A stretch of DNA of 64,000 bases from Neobacillus niacini NBRC 15566 (lineage in GTDB: Bacteria > Bacillota > Bacilli > Bacillales > Cytobacillaceae), in NCBI RefSeq assembly GCF_001591505.1, contig NZ_BCVA01000011.1:62001-126000 (forward strand), in the 5' to 3' direction. The position numbers were made by a program, and so were the translations under genes. Below the pieces are notes generated by a model. That model was given only the letters and a program-made list of their open reading frames with translations. It searched no databases and was not told where the DNA came from. Below, in pieces: positions 17,472 through 25,995 of the stretch (its first letter is position 1; every line of letters starts with the position of its first letter).

Positions 17472-19225
17472 GCTGTCACCTCTTCTTCTAAATTATTTTC
17501 CACTTGTTGGCGTAAAAATTGCTCTTTATACCAGCCATCATTTGAAAGCAGTTGTTCATGTGTTCCTGCTTCAATAACTTTTCCATCATCGAAAACGAGA
17601 ATTCGGTCTGCATGCTCAACCGCTGACATTCGGTGAGTTGTGATAATCGTGGTTTTGTCTTTTCTAATCTCACGAATATTATCAATAATTCTCTTTTCTG
17701 TTTTAGCGTCAACGGCTGACAACGAATCGTCTAGTATCAAGATGTCAGGATTTTTTATTAACGCTCGCGCAATCGATATTCTTTGTTTTTGACCGCCGGA
17801 GAGAGCTACACCTTTTTCACCCACCAGTGTTTCTAATCCTTCCGGGAGCATCTCTAAATCCTTTCTTAGAGCTGCTAAATCAATCGCTTTTTCCAATTCT
17901 TCACCTGTTGCCTCCGAATTCCCAAATAGAATATTTTCTTTAACACTTTTTGAAAAAAGAACATGATCTTGAGGCACATAACCAATCCATTGACGAACTT
18001 GATTTAGTGTCTGCTCTTGTAGAGGTACACCTGAAATAGACAGTTCACCGGTTCCAAGAGGATATTGTCGTAATAACTGTTTAACCAGTGTTGTTTTTCC
18101 GCTGCCTGTTTTTCCGACAATCCCCAACGTCTGCCCTTGAAGCAATTGTACAGAAACATTTTTTAAATTATCCTCCTTTGAAGATGGATAGCGAAACCGT
18201 ACCTCTTTAAAATCGATTCTGTCCGGTGTTTCCACTGTAACTGGCTTTTTAGGATTCTCAACGGTTTCCTGAAAGGCCAATGTTTCATTTACCCTGTCCA
18301 GGGACGCATTGCCTCTTTGCATGATATTAATTAATTCACCTATCGCAAACATTGGCCAGATTAACATTCCTAAATAAACATTAAAGGAAACAAGGTCACC
18401 CAAGGTTATGACCTGGTTAAAGACTAAAAATGCACCATACCCAAGACCAATCATGTAGCTTATTCCAACCAGTATTTTTACTGTTGGGTCAAATAACGAG
18501 TCAATTCTTGCTACTTTTATATTTTTTTGAAAGACATCTTCTGTTAGTTGGTGGAACCTCCTGCCATCGGCCTCTTCTTGAACATAGGCACGAATAACCC
18601 TTACACCCGCAACTGATTCTAAAACCCGATCGTTTAATTCCCCAAATGCATCCTGAGCTTCCATAAAGCGCTTATGAATTCTATTTCCATAAATTTGCAT
18701 GATATAAGCCATAATTGGCAATGGAAGGATTGCAGCAAGGGTTAATTTCCAGCTAATTAATATCCCCATCGTAATAATTAGTGTAAGCATCCAAACACTT
18801 GAATCTACCAAGGTTAATATCCCAAAGCCGGCTGTTGTGGAGATTGCCTTTAAATCATTTGTGGCTCTTGCCATTAGGTCACCCGTTCGATTTTTTTCAT
18901 AAAATGTTGGCGACATTTTTAACAAGTGCTTCATAAATCGTGATCTTAACTTCCTTTCGACCAGGAAAGCTCCACCGAATAATTTATACATCCACACATA
19001 GGTGATTCCATATGAGAAAACCATTATTAAAATTAGATAGCCTAGGTATTTTATGATTTTGCTATTATCCATAACACCAAGATGAATATCATCAATTGCC
19101 ATCCCGATTAATTTAGGCGGAACAACGTCAAGAATCCCAACTAGAATTAATAACGATACAGCAATTAGATACCGCTTCCAATATTCTTTAAAAAACCAAC
19201 CCAATTTCTTTAAAACCGAAAACAT
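17468..19225 (-). CDS. yheI: ABC exporter subunit YheI (BmrC type)
   Basis: A 585-residue half-transporter, the exact length I recall for YheI. It has six membrane helices, then an NBD with Walker A GKTGSGKTT, signature LSGGQKQ and Walker B ILILDDSLSAVD: aspartate replaces the catalytic glutamate, the hallmark of the degenerate site in heterodimeric exporters. Start ATG 19225 has GGGGGG spaced 8-9 bases upstream; a longer frame would run through the attenuator hairpins. The leader contains a short peptide gene and two terminators, so antibiotic-induced attenuation as described for bmrBCD is the likely control. Confidence 0.92.
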   Translation of the reverse strand: MFSVLKKLGWFFKEYWKRYLIAVSLLILVGILDVVPPKLIGMAIDDIHLGVMDNSKIIKYLGYLILIMVFSYGITYVWMYKLFGGAFLVERKLRSRFMKHLLKMSPTFYEKNRTGDLMARATNDLKAISTTAGFGILTLVDSSVWMLTLIITMGILISWKLTLAAILPLPIMAYIMQIYGNRIHKRFMEAQDAFGELNDRVLESVAGVRVIRAYVQEEADGRRFHQLTEDVFQKNIKVARIDSLFDPTVKILVGISYMIGLGYGAFLVFNQVITLGDLVSFNVYLGMLIWPMFAIGELINIMQRGNASLDRVNETLAFQETVENPKKPVTVETPDRIDFKEVRFRYPSSKEDNLKNVSVQLLQGQTLGIVGKTGSGKTTLVKQLLRQYPLGTGELSISGVPLQEQTLNQVRQWIGYVPQDHVLFSKSVKENILFGNSEATGEELEKAIDLAALRKDLEMLPEGLETLVGEKGVALSGGQKQRISIARALIKNPDILILDDSLSAVDAKTEKRIIDNIREIRKDKTTIITTHRMSAVEHADRILVFDDGKVIEAGTHEQLLSNDGWYKEQFLRQQVENNLEEEVTA

Positions 19226-19241
19226 CCCATTTCCCCCCTTG

Positions 19242-19282
19242 TAAAAAAAAGAGACATACCACACAAGAGTGCAGTATGCCTC
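19242..19282 (-). terminator. Leader terminator 2 of yheI-yheH
   Basis: A 9-bp stem (19251-19259 with 19274-19282, one G-T pair) is followed by eight T, ending just upstream of the yheI ribosome site. It must be read through for the exporter to be expressed. Confidence 0.8.
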
Positions 19283-19301
19283 AGAAACTAAAAAAAGAGA
19301 C

Positions 19302-19343
19302 AAAAAAACACACGTTACGTATAAAAAAGAACGCAACCTGTGT
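19302..19343 (-). terminator. Leader terminator 1 of yheI-yheH
   Basis: A 13-bp stem with two mismatches (19308-19320 with 19331-19343) is followed by seven T. It starts 28 bases after the leader-peptide stop, so ribosome position on the leader could alter its formation. Confidence 0.8.
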
Positions 19344-19370
19344 TTTGATTATCAATGAATTAAAATAGAC

Positions 19371-19448
19371 TCACTTAAAAAAAGTTATTAGGGAGCAGGT
19401 TACATTCGGATATTCAGTTGCTGATAAAGTTCTGTGTAAAACAATCAT
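19371..19448 (-). CDS. 25-residue leader peptide of the YheI/YheH exporter
   Basis: The frame encodes MIVLHRTLSATEYPNVTCSL plus five more residues and stops at 19371-19373. AAGGAGGG lies 6-7 bases before the ATG, a far better site than most here. It lies between a sigma-A-like promoter and two tandem terminators ahead of yheI. B. subtilis bmrB plays the same part ahead of bmrC/bmrD: ribosome stalling by translation inhibitors relieves transcription attenuation. I infer the same role; the peptide sequence itself is not one I recognise. Confidence 0.7.
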   Translation of the reverse strand: MIVLHRTLSATEYPNVTCSLITFFK

Positions 19449-19486
19449 TTTGTAACCCTCCTTTTCCTTTTTTTACATCCTTTGTT

Positions 19487-19515
19487 AGATTATCACCAGT
19501 TTATTTATATGTCAA
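19487..19515 (-). promoter_or_regulatory. Sigma-A-like promoter for the leader peptide and yheI-yheH
   Basis: On the minus strand, TTGACA (19515-19510) is followed after 17 bases by TAATCT (19492-19487); GATAAT with a 15-base spacer is an alternative -10. It lies directly after the yxlD stop and 39 bases before the leader-peptide start. Confidence 0.65.
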
Positions 19516-19544
19516 TTCCTATTTTTCAGAATTATCTCAGTTGA

Positions 19545-19745
19545 TTAATCAGCCCTTTTTCGAAAAATCTTTCGAACAAATAATAAATAAAAAAGTGTTG
19601 GCATTGGAGCTTGAATAAGACCAACGATTCCCCATAACCAATAATTGTGATTGCGTTTCCTCGCATCTAAAAATAAATAGATACTTTGCAGTAAAAGAAT
19701 AGCAGCAACGAGAATAATCACAGTGGGTGATAAGTCTTGAGTCAT
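19545..19745 (-). CDS. yxlD: YxlD-like small membrane protein of the sigma-Y operon
   Basis: A 66-residue protein with two hydrophobic helices (about 8-26 and 37-58) separated by DARKRNHNYW. Length, topology and position after sigY and a YxlC-like gene match YxlD, which with YxlC negatively controls sigma-Y in B. subtilis. The start overlaps the previous stop by 4 bases (ATGA). It is the last gene of the operon; the yheI leader promoter begins 30 bases further on. Confidence 0.7.
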   Translation of the reverse strand: MTQDLSPTVIILVAAILLLQSIYLFLDARKRNHNYWLWGIVGLIQAPMPTLFYLLFVRKIFRKRAD

Positions 19746-20089
19746 TGATTCCTCACCTTCTTACGAAGCCCATTAATGGTGTAGAATGCCACAAAAACCG
19801 GAGTAACGATTTGAATGAAGAGAAAAACGACTGGCATTTGATAGAAAGAAACAATGATTCCACTTAATATCAATAATGCGATGATAAGAAATAACGATAA
19901 TTCTTTCATTAATTTTTTTCTGCTCTTTTCCTTTTCGGTTACTACCATATTTTCAAACCATTGTAAATCCGGAGTATAGACAGGGAATTGATCAACCTTG
20001 CTTAACCCATCTTGCAGTTTGTGAATAGCACCCAAGTCATGATTATTTAGTTGTTCGTTGTCGAGTATGACGACCTTCTGTTTCTTCAC
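19742..20089 (-). CDS. yxlC: YxlC-like negative regulator of sigma-Y
   Basis: A 115-residue protein: a soluble N-terminal ~60 residues (DLGAIHKLQDGLSKVDQFPV...), then two membrane helices near the C-terminus. This fits YxlC, needed with YxlD to hold sigma-Y inactive. It starts with GTG at 20089, inside the sigY frame (47-base overlap), with GGGAG about 11 bases upstream, so expression is coupled to sigY. The assignment rests mainly on gene order and topology. Confidence 0.65.
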   Translation of the reverse strand: MKKQKVVILDNEQLNNHDLGAIHKLQDGLSKVDQFPVYTPDLQWFENMVVTEKEKSRKKLMKELSLFLIIALLILSGIIVSFYQMPVVFLFIQIVTPVFVAFYTINGLRKKVRNQ

Positions 20090-20600
20090 CTAGTTTCAGC
20101 TCCCTTCTTACCGCCAAAATCCCATTATGAACTCTTGATTTCACCGTTCCCGAGGAAATTTTCATCCATGCACCAATCTCATCATATGAGTAGCCATAAT
20201 AATGCTTAAGTACAATAGGAACTCGAACGTCTACTGGTAATCGCCCTAATGCTTCCAACGCGTCGTTCCATTCCTCATTCCGGCTTTCAAAATGCCATTT
20301 TAGCTTACGATAAACTTCTTCTTGTCCTTTCCAATTAGATTCTCTCTTTTGCTTTCGGCATTGGTCGATATAAGCATTAGTGGCAATTGAAATCAACCAA
20401 GTGGAAAATTTACTTTGACCATTATAGAGATGAATTTTTTGTATACATTTCGCCATGGTTTCTTGTGCTAGTTCCTCTGCAATATCTGGATTCATTGTAA
20501 TCTTCATTAAATATTTTACAAGGAACGGATAATTTTCTTTAAACAACATGGCAAATGCAAGATGATCCCCTTCTTTTGCACTTTTAACCAACGGATCCAT
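20043..20600 (-). CDS. sigY: ECF RNA polymerase sigma factor, SigY-like
   Basis: A 185-residue ECF sigma factor with a region 2 (YPFLVKYLMKITMNPDIAEE, then the -10-recognition helix FSTWLISIATNAYIDQCRK) and a region 4 helix-turn-helix (YSYDEIGAWMKISSGTVKSR). The start is ATG 20600 behind AGAGGA; a GTG one codon upstream is less well placed. The next two genes look like YxlC and YxlD, and the promoter is an ECF type with the TGAAC...CGTC elements expected of sigma-Y autoregulation. The basic tail (RHTRQRTTK) comes from the overlap with yxlC. Confidence 0.85.
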   Translation of the reverse strand: MDPLVKSAKEGDHLAFAMLFKENYPFLVKYLMKITMNPDIAEELAQETMAKCIQKIHLYNGQSKFSTWLISIATNAYIDQCRKQKRESNWKGQEEVYRKLKWHFESRNEEWNDALEALGRLPVDVRVPIVLKHYYGYSYDEIGAWMKISSGTVKSRVHNGILAVRRELKLGEETEGRHTRQRTTK

Positions 20601-20652
20601 CACACTTGTCCTCTCTTTCCCCCATCTACCCTTTAATTCTGTCTATGTATAA

Positions 20653-20677
20653 GACGTAAAAGTGCCAATTTCGTTCA
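20653..20677 (-). promoter_or_regulatory. Autoregulatory sigma-Y-type promoter
   Basis: On the minus strand TGAAC (20677-20673) and CGTC (20656-20653) are separated by 16 bases, the ECF arrangement described for sigma-Y, 53 bases upstream of the sigY start. Confidence 0.75.
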
Positions 20678-20706
20678 TTATTTTGGTGAATAATTAAAAT
20701 TCTATC

Positions 20707-20734
20707 ACAAAAGGCACGAATTTCTTCGTGCCTT
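20707..20734 (-). terminator. Terminator of the penicillin-binding protein gene
   Basis: A perfect 10-bp stem (20711-20720 with 20725-20734), loop TTTC, is followed by TTTT on the minus strand, 5 bases after the stop codon. Confidence 0.85.
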
Positions 20735-20738
20735 CCTG

Positions 20739-22763
20739 TTAATGATTCATGTTTGGACCTATATTTTTCCATCGCTTTTCCCACTTTTCTTTTTGCTTTC
20801 TCCACCTATCTTCCCATTTACTTGAACCCTTTTTAAAATGTTCTTCAAGTGATTTTCGGTTCTGTTCTACCTCTTCCTTCTTTTTCATCAATATGTCAAT
20901 GTGCAGCACTCTAAAACTACTTGGGGGTAACCCTTGTAATGCCTCTTTCATTACTTCGCGAAATACGATAGCAGCTCCCGCTCCGCTTGTCGTTTTTAGA
21001 TAATGTTTTTCATCTGTTTTATCATAGCCCACCCACACTGCTCCTACAAGTTGCGGTGTATAGCCAACAAACCATTGGTCCTTTACCCCTTTAACTCCTT
21101 CGATTGGTACTTGTGTTGAACCAGTTTTCCCAGCAATTTCTCTTCCAGAAATTTGTGCGCTTTTTCCAGATCCATGTTCAACAACTCCAAGGAGCATGGT
21201 ATTAATGCGATCAGTTACAGCTTTTGAAGTGACTTTTTCCTTTTTTTCCTTCCACTCAGAAACTATATCACCCTGTGCATTAACGATCTTTTTAATTACA
21301 TGAGCTTTCATTCTAACCCCATTATTAGGGAAAACAGAATATGCCTCGGCCATTACAAGCGGTGATACTCCTTCTTCTAATCCACCTAATGCCAGTGAAA
21401 GATTACGATCACCTCTTCGTAAAGGAATTCCAAAGCGTCTAGTGGAAGCCACTCCTTTTTCTATCCCTATTTCATTTAATAACCAGACTGCTGATACATT
21501 CTTAGAATCCTTCACAGCTTCGTACATCGGTACTTCTCCACTATATTCATAATTATAATTTTTCGGCTCATATTCGCCAAAGCTCATTGGTTCATCCTTT
21601 AACATATCTGTTATTTTCCAGCCAGCTTCGAGTGCAGGTGTAAAAACTGCAATCGGTTTAATAGAGGAACCAGGCTGTGCTTTTAATTGCGTGGCACGGT
21701 TATACCCTCTAAAGGTATGTTCCCCTCGACCGCCTACAATTGCCCGGATTCCGCCTGTTTTTGGATCGAGTAATATCCCGCCGCTTTGGACCACCTGGTC
21801 TGATCCTCTTGGAAATAAATCATCTCTTTGATAGGTTTTCTCCATTGCATTCTGCATAGCAGGGTCGAGTTCAGTATAAATTTGATAACCACCTGTTAAT
21901 AATTCATCCTGTGATAAATGATAGACATTTATCGCTTCTTCAAATACTTGATCCACATAATGCGGATACTTCCCTCGGAAGGGATCACTCCCTTCATTAT
22001 TCAAGACTACTTTTTCATTTATTGCTTCTTCATATTGCACTGTTGATATGTAGCCTTGATTCTTCATTTGAGATAGTACAATATCTCTCCTCTGGGTTGC
22101 TTTATCTAAGTGCCGATAGGGATTTAGTAAAGAAGGCGCTTTTATTAGACCTGCTAGTAAGGCTGATTCGCTAATCGTAAGATCCTCTACCTCTTTGGCA
22201 AAATAATTGCTGGCTGCATGCTTAATCCCCCATGCACCATCACCAAAATAGATTTGATTTAGATACATTTGAAGGATTTCTGATTTACTGTATTGCCTCT
22301 CAATTTCAATAGCTAAAAACACTTCATCTATTTTTCTTTTCAGAGTTTTCTGGGAGGTGAGTAAAGTATTCTTTGTTAATTGCTGGGTAATTGTACTGCC
22401 TCCTTCTACCATTCCACGAGCTTTTATGTCCCGTATGAGTGCTCTTGTAATACCAAGATAATCGATACCATGGTGTTCATAAAATCGACGGTCTTCTATC
22501 GCAATCACTGCATTTTTCATTGAGTCAGGTACCTGATTAATCGAAATACCTTCATTTTTATTCGCAGATACTTTACTTGCAACCTCACCATTCAAATCAT
22601 AAAATACGGTTGCCTGGGGAAGTTCATTCTTTAGTGAAGAAATATCTGCATCCATGGAATAAGCGTACACAATACCAAGAAAGCCCAAAACTAAAAGAGA
22701 TAACGATAGAACCAATACCTGGTTCATATGCCATCGCTTCCAATTATTCACTACCTTTTTCAT
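20739..22763 (-). CDS. Class A penicillin-binding protein (transglycosylase/transpeptidase)
   Basis: A 674-residue bifunctional peptidoglycan synthase with a short cytoplasmic tail and signal anchor (about 16-36). The GT51 domain has Glu90 in EDRRFYEHHG and GGSTITQQLTKN. The transpeptidase has SSIK (nucleophile S366), the SKN triad in DSKNVSA and GKTGST. The C-terminal ~60 residues are highly charged and helical (EEHFKKGSSKWEDRWRKQKE). Size is close to PbpF/PbpG of B. subtilis rather than PonA, which would suggest a sporulation-related or auxiliary role; I cannot choose between them. AAGGAGG precedes the ATG at good spacing. It is transcribed alone. Confidence 0.92.
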   Translation of the reverse strand: MKKVVNNWKRWHMNQVLVLSLSLLVLGFLGIVYAYSMDADISSLKNELPQATVFYDLNGEVASKVSANKNEGISINQVPDSMKNAVIAIEDRRFYEHHGIDYLGITRALIRDIKARGMVEGGSTITQQLTKNTLLTSQKTLKRKIDEVFLAIEIERQYSKSEILQMYLNQIYFGDGAWGIKHAASNYFAKEVEDLTISESALLAGLIKAPSLLNPYRHLDKATQRRDIVLSQMKNQGYISTVQYEEAINEKVVLNNEGSDPFRGKYPHYVDQVFEEAINVYHLSQDELLTGGYQIYTELDPAMQNAMEKTYQRDDLFPRGSDQVVQSGGILLDPKTGGIRAIVGGRGEHTFRGYNRATQLKAQPGSSIKPIAVFTPALEAGWKITDMLKDEPMSFGEYEPKNYNYEYSGEVPMYEAVKDSKNVSAVWLLNEIGIEKGVASTRRFGIPLRRGDRNLSLALGGLEEGVSPLVMAEAYSVFPNNGVRMKAHVIKKIVNAQGDIVSEWKEKKEKVTSKAVTDRINTMLLGVVEHGSGKSAQISGREIAGKTGSTQVPIEGVKGVKDQWFVGYTPQLVGAVWVGYDKTDEKHYLKTTSGAGAAIVFREVMKEALQGLPPSSFRVLHIDILMKKKEEVEQNRKSLEEHFKKGSSKWEDRWRKQKEKWEKRWKNIGPNMNH

Positions 22764-22850
22764 AATTCCTCCTTAATCATAATACGGAATGAATGACATC
22801 ATTTTCTTTTTCCCAAAAAGGGGAAAAATTAACCAATTTAATGGATATAA

Positions 22851-22888
22851 AAAAAGAAAAGCATTCGACTAGAAAATTCGAATGCTTT
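22851..22888 (-). terminator. Terminator of the XRE regulator gene
   Basis: A perfect 11-bp stem (22858-22868 with 22878-22888) is followed by a T-rich tract on the minus strand. Confidence 0.85.
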
Positions 22889-22891
22889 CCT

Positions 22892-23347
22892 TTATTCATT
22901 CTTGGTTAATTCTTTAAAGCGGATTTTGGATTGCTTTTCATCAAAGCTGCTATACACTCGATAGTGTTTTTCGTCCAATATCCGGAAATGTTTACTAAGA
23001 ATATTCTGCTGGAGGATAAATCCGTTCTTTCTCGAGATTTGACGCCACCAAATTCTCCCTCCAAAGGTTTTCATACCTCGATAATCTATTCCTTCGCGTG
23101 CTACAGTTTCCAGGACCTCAAGTGGTTCATTTCCAAATAAAAATTGGACGGTTTCCGTTTCTCTAAATAAAGCACAAATGGTGACAACCGTAGACCAGCC
23201 TGCTTGCAATCTTCCTTTTTCTATTTGAACCAAGGTTTTCTTTGAAACACCAATGATTTCTGCCATTTTATCCTGGGTATATCCTGCTTCTGTACGAATT
23301 AATCGTAGTTTATCTGAAACTAGCTTAATAATTTCATCCCTTTTCAA
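22892..23347 (-). CDS. XRE-family transcriptional regulator
   Basis: A 151-residue protein with an N-terminal HTH of the XRE/Cro type (LRLIRTEAGYTQDKMAEIIG, then VSKKTLVQIEKGR) and a ~80-residue C-terminal domain of unknown fold (GIDYRGMKTFGGRIWWRQIS). It lies alone between the PBP gene and the feo operon with its own terminator. Targets are unknown; PBP or autoregulation are the simplest possibilities. Confidence 0.8.
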   Translation of the reverse strand: MKRDEIIKLVSDKLRLIRTEAGYTQDKMAEIIGVSKKTLVQIEKGRLQAGWSTVVTICALFRETETVQFLFGNEPLEVLETVAREGIDYRGMKTFGGRIWWRQISRKNGFILQQNILSKHFRILDEKHYRVYSSFDEKQSKIRFKELTKNE

Positions 23348-23412
23348 TTAAAAACCCTTCCTTCAAAACACCTATTAGTGTAATTTTACACAAGTTCTAT
23401 CATAATGAAAAG

Positions 23413-23446
23413 AAAAAAACTGCTATCTTTAAATCGATAGCAGTTT
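23413..23446 (-). terminator. Terminator of the feo operon
   Basis: An 11-bp stem (23417-23427 with 23436-23446) is followed by TTTTTT on the minus strand, 6 bases after the last small feo gene. Confidence 0.85.
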
Positions 23447-23452
23447 CAGGAC

Positions 23453-23608
23453 TTATTTAGACGGAATTCCACATTGACTTTGACTAGAGCAAGATTTTTC
23501 GAGGTCACATGCAGCACATTTCCCTTTTTTAGATTTATTTACAAACTTAACTAATGCCCAAGTGGCATAACCAAATATTGCAGCGCCAATGATGATATTC
23601 GCTATCAT
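23453..23608 (-). CDS. FeoB-associated Cys-rich membrane protein
   Basis: A 51-residue product, MIANIIIGAAIFGYATWALV and onward: one N-terminal membrane helix (2-22), a basic turn (NKSKKGK), then a cysteine cluster (CAAC, C40, C46). This is the layout of the small FeoB-associated proteins found after feoB in Firmicutes, thought to assist ferrous iron transport. GGAAGGTG precedes the ATG, 18 bases after the feoB stop. Too short for many gene callers. Confidence 0.8.
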   Translation of the reverse strand: MIANIIIGAAIFGYATWALVKFVNKSKKGKCAACDLEKSCSSQSQCGIPSK

Positions 23609-23626
23609 ACAGTACACCTTCCTTAT

Positions 23627-25633
23627 TTAGACTAATCCAACCAGTTTGCCGCCCTGATAAATAATCAAGCATAAAACATAGGCAATAAATAATGCATAAA
23701 GAATGGAAAACATAGTCCATTTCTTTGAGCCTGTTTCTTTATAAATAGTAGCCGTAGTTGCTAAACATGGAATATATAAAAGAATAAAGACCATAAAGCT
23801 ATAAGCTGCAAGCGGTGTATAGTAATGACTCAATAAACCTTGTAAGCTCGCATCATTTGGGACAAAGTAAATAATATTCATCGTTGATATAATTGCTTCT
23901 TTTGCTAAAAATCCTGTTATTAAGGAAGCGGCTGCCTGCCAAGTACCGAATCCAATCGGTTCTAAAATCGGGGCAAACAAATTACCTATAGCCGCTAAAA
24001 AGCTGTTATCCATATCCACTTTTAAACCCTCCGGACCAGCATATGATAACAGCCATATGAAAACCGATCCTGCGAAAATGAATGTGCCTGCTTTTCTAAC
24101 AAAACCTTTCCCCTTATCCCACGTACTTCTCCAAAGCGACTGAATTTGAGGAAGGCGATAAGGCGGCAGTTCAATGACAAATAGTGATGTTTCTGATTTT
24201 AATAATGTTTTCGTAAATATCTTTGCTAAAACTAAAGCGACAACGATACCCAGAACATAAAGACTTAATACCACGAGTGCTTTATGACCTACAAAAAATG
24301 CGCCAACAAATAATGCGTACACTGGTAATCGCGCAGAACATGACATTAGTGGAGTTAATAGTATTGTCATTAGTCTCTCACGCGGTGTTTCAATTGTTCT
24401 AGCAGCCATAATACCAGGTACATTACAGCCAAATCCAATCATCATCGGAATAAAGGCCTTGCCATTCAGCCCAACCGACTCCATAATCCTGTCCATTACA
24501 AGAGCTACCCTCGCCATGTAACCAGAATCCTCTAATAAGGATATAAAAAAGAAAAGAATAAATATCTGTGGCACAAACACAAGTACTCCACCAACACCAG
24601 CAATTAGTCCTTCAATTATCAATGCATGTATAAAGTCTGAGGCGTGAATAGCGCCAAGGAGTTTTTCTACTCCTATTGTCACTGGCCCAGTTAGTATTCC
24701 ATCCAGAACATCTGATAATGGAGTTCCCAGCCAATCAAAGGTCAACATAAACATTAAATACATACATATTAAAAAGATTGGCATTCCTAAATAACGATTT
24801 GTAACGATGGCATCAATCTTCTCTGACAGTGGTACAACGGTACTTACCTTTCGAACCGAAGCTTCTAGTATTTTTTCGATAACTTCTTTTCTCTTTAAAT
24901 AAATATAATTGGACAGCGATTTTACATGATCATTGTCCTGAATTAATAGTGAATGCAAATCAGAAATATATGATTCAAGTTTTGCAGTTTCTAAAATGTT
25001 AGATAGATAATTTTTTACGTATTCATTCTCCTCAAATAATTGAACAGCCAGCCATCTAGGTGAATGATCGGTTTTACCGGTCAGTTCAATACTTAATTTG
25101 GTAATAGCGTCTTCGACTTCTTTTCCATAATAAACATGTTTTTTCACCTTAGAATGACTTGAATTGGTTGAAATGACCTCTATTAATCGATCGCAGCCTT
25201 TACCACTTCGCGCTACAACAGGAACAACAGGTACTCCTAAAATCTGAGAAAGTTTCTCAGTATCAATTTGTATGCCTCGATTGGCAGCGACATCGACCAT
25301 ATTCAAACCAATAAGGGCAGGCTTTTCATATTCCAGCAATTGTAGTGTTAAATGCAAGTTACGCTCTAATTGTGAGGCGTCCAAAATATTAAGCAGCCGG
25401 TCCACAGGTTCCTCTAAGAAATAGGTAGTCACCACCCCTTCATCCTTAGATAATGGATTCAGTGAATAAACTCCTGGTAAATCAATTAATCGTCCTATAT
25501 GATTCTTAAAGACTCCGACCTTCTTTTCAACTGTAACACCGCTCCAATTCCCAACATACTCATAGGACCCTGTAAGATTATTAAACAAAGAAGTTTTTCC
25601 AGTATTGGGATTTCCAATCAGTGCGATTTCCAT
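23627..25633 (-). CDS. feoB: Ferrous iron transporter FeoB
   Basis: A 668-residue membrane GTPase that imports Fe(II). The N-terminal G domain has P-loop GNPNTGKTS, switch WSGVTVEKK, G3 DLPG and G4 NMVD, followed by a helical GDI region. From about residue 280 on are the Gate-type membrane segments, including FIPMMIGFGCNVPGIMAART with its conserved cysteine and the later GFLAKEAIIS segment. It is in an operon with feoA (stop and start abut) and a FeoB-associated peptide. Iron regulation is expected from the Fur box at 25884-25898. Confidence 0.95.
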   Translation of the reverse strand: MEIALIGNPNTGKTSLFNNLTGSYEYVGNWSGVTVEKKVGVFKNHIGRLIDLPGVYSLNPLSKDEGVVTTYFLEEPVDRLLNILDASQLERNLHLTLQLLEYEKPALIGLNMVDVAANRGIQIDTEKLSQILGVPVVPVVARSGKGCDRLIEVISTNSSHSKVKKHVYYGKEVEDAITKLSIELTGKTDHSPRWLAVQLFEENEYVKNYLSNILETAKLESYISDLHSLLIQDNDHVKSLSNYIYLKRKEVIEKILEASVRKVSTVVPLSEKIDAIVTNRYLGMPIFLICMYLMFMLTFDWLGTPLSDVLDGILTGPVTIGVEKLLGAIHASDFIHALIIEGLIAGVGGVLVFVPQIFILFFFISLLEDSGYMARVALVMDRIMESVGLNGKAFIPMMIGFGCNVPGIMAARTIETPRERLMTILLTPLMSCSARLPVYALFVGAFFVGHKALVVLSLYVLGIVVALVLAKIFTKTLLKSETSLFVIELPPYRLPQIQSLWRSTWDKGKGFVRKAGTFIFAGSVFIWLLSYAGPEGLKVDMDNSFLAAIGNLFAPILEPIGFGTWQAAASLITGFLAKEAIISTMNIIYFVPNDASLQGLLSHYYTPLAAYSFMVFILLYIPCLATTATIYKETGSKKWTMFSILYALFIAYVLCLIIYQGGKLVGLV

Positions 25634-25858
25634 TTAGACTCTCTCCACTTCTATTAAACATGCTTCTTTACGGCGGATTCCGATACATTGTCCACATGAT
25701 TCAATCATGACTGGTCCCCCAAAAGGCATGACGCATTTAACACAAACCTCAGAACCTTCCGTTATTCCCAGGTCCAACAACCGTCTTTGCACCAATCGTC
25801 CAACTTTCGATATATTAATGATTTTTCCTTTATCTCCTACTTTAAATGAACCGAACAT
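25634..25858 (-). CDS. feoA: Ferrous iron transport protein FeoA
   Basis: A 74-residue SH3-like FeoA protein (FKVGDKGKIINI, then RRLLDLGITEGSEV), a soluble partner of FeoB. ATG 25858 is preferred over GTG 25867 because AAGGGTGAT overlaps the GTG. An extra cysteine-rich patch (CVKCVMPFGG, CGQC) is notable. The stop abuts the feoB start. Confidence 0.9.
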   Translation of the reverse strand: MFGSFKVGDKGKIINISKVGRLVQRRLLDLGITEGSEVCVKCVMPFGGPVMIESCGQCIGIRRKEACLIEVERV

Positions 25859-25883
25859 CGCTATCACCCTTACATAGGTTAAT

Positions 25884-25898
25884 TGAGAATGATTATCT
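25884..25898. promoter_or_regulatory. Fur box upstream of feoAB
   Basis: On the minus strand AGATAATCATTCTCA matches the 7-1-7 Fur motif TGATAATNATTATCA at 13 of 15 positions (counting N), 26 bases upstream of feoA. Iron-dependent repression is the likely function. Confidence 0.75.
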
Positions 25899-25950
25899 TT
25901 ATTTATATCATTATTTTACCATTGAAAAATAGCAGATTTTGTGACAAAAG

Positions 25951-25989
25951 TTCGAAAAAAAAATAGAAAAGTCACAGACTTTTCTATTT
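25951..25989 (-). terminator. thiT terminator
   Basis: A perfect 13-bp stem (25961-25973 with 25977-25989, 3-base loop) is followed by a T run on the minus strand, 6 bases after the thiT stop. Confidence 0.85.
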
Positions 25990-25995
25990 TCCAAC

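Noticed and set aside
22805..22830. Small inverted repeat (TTTTTCCC facing GGGGAAAAA) upstream of the PBP gene
   Set aside because: It is short and A/T-dominated; I could not link it to a terminator or operator.
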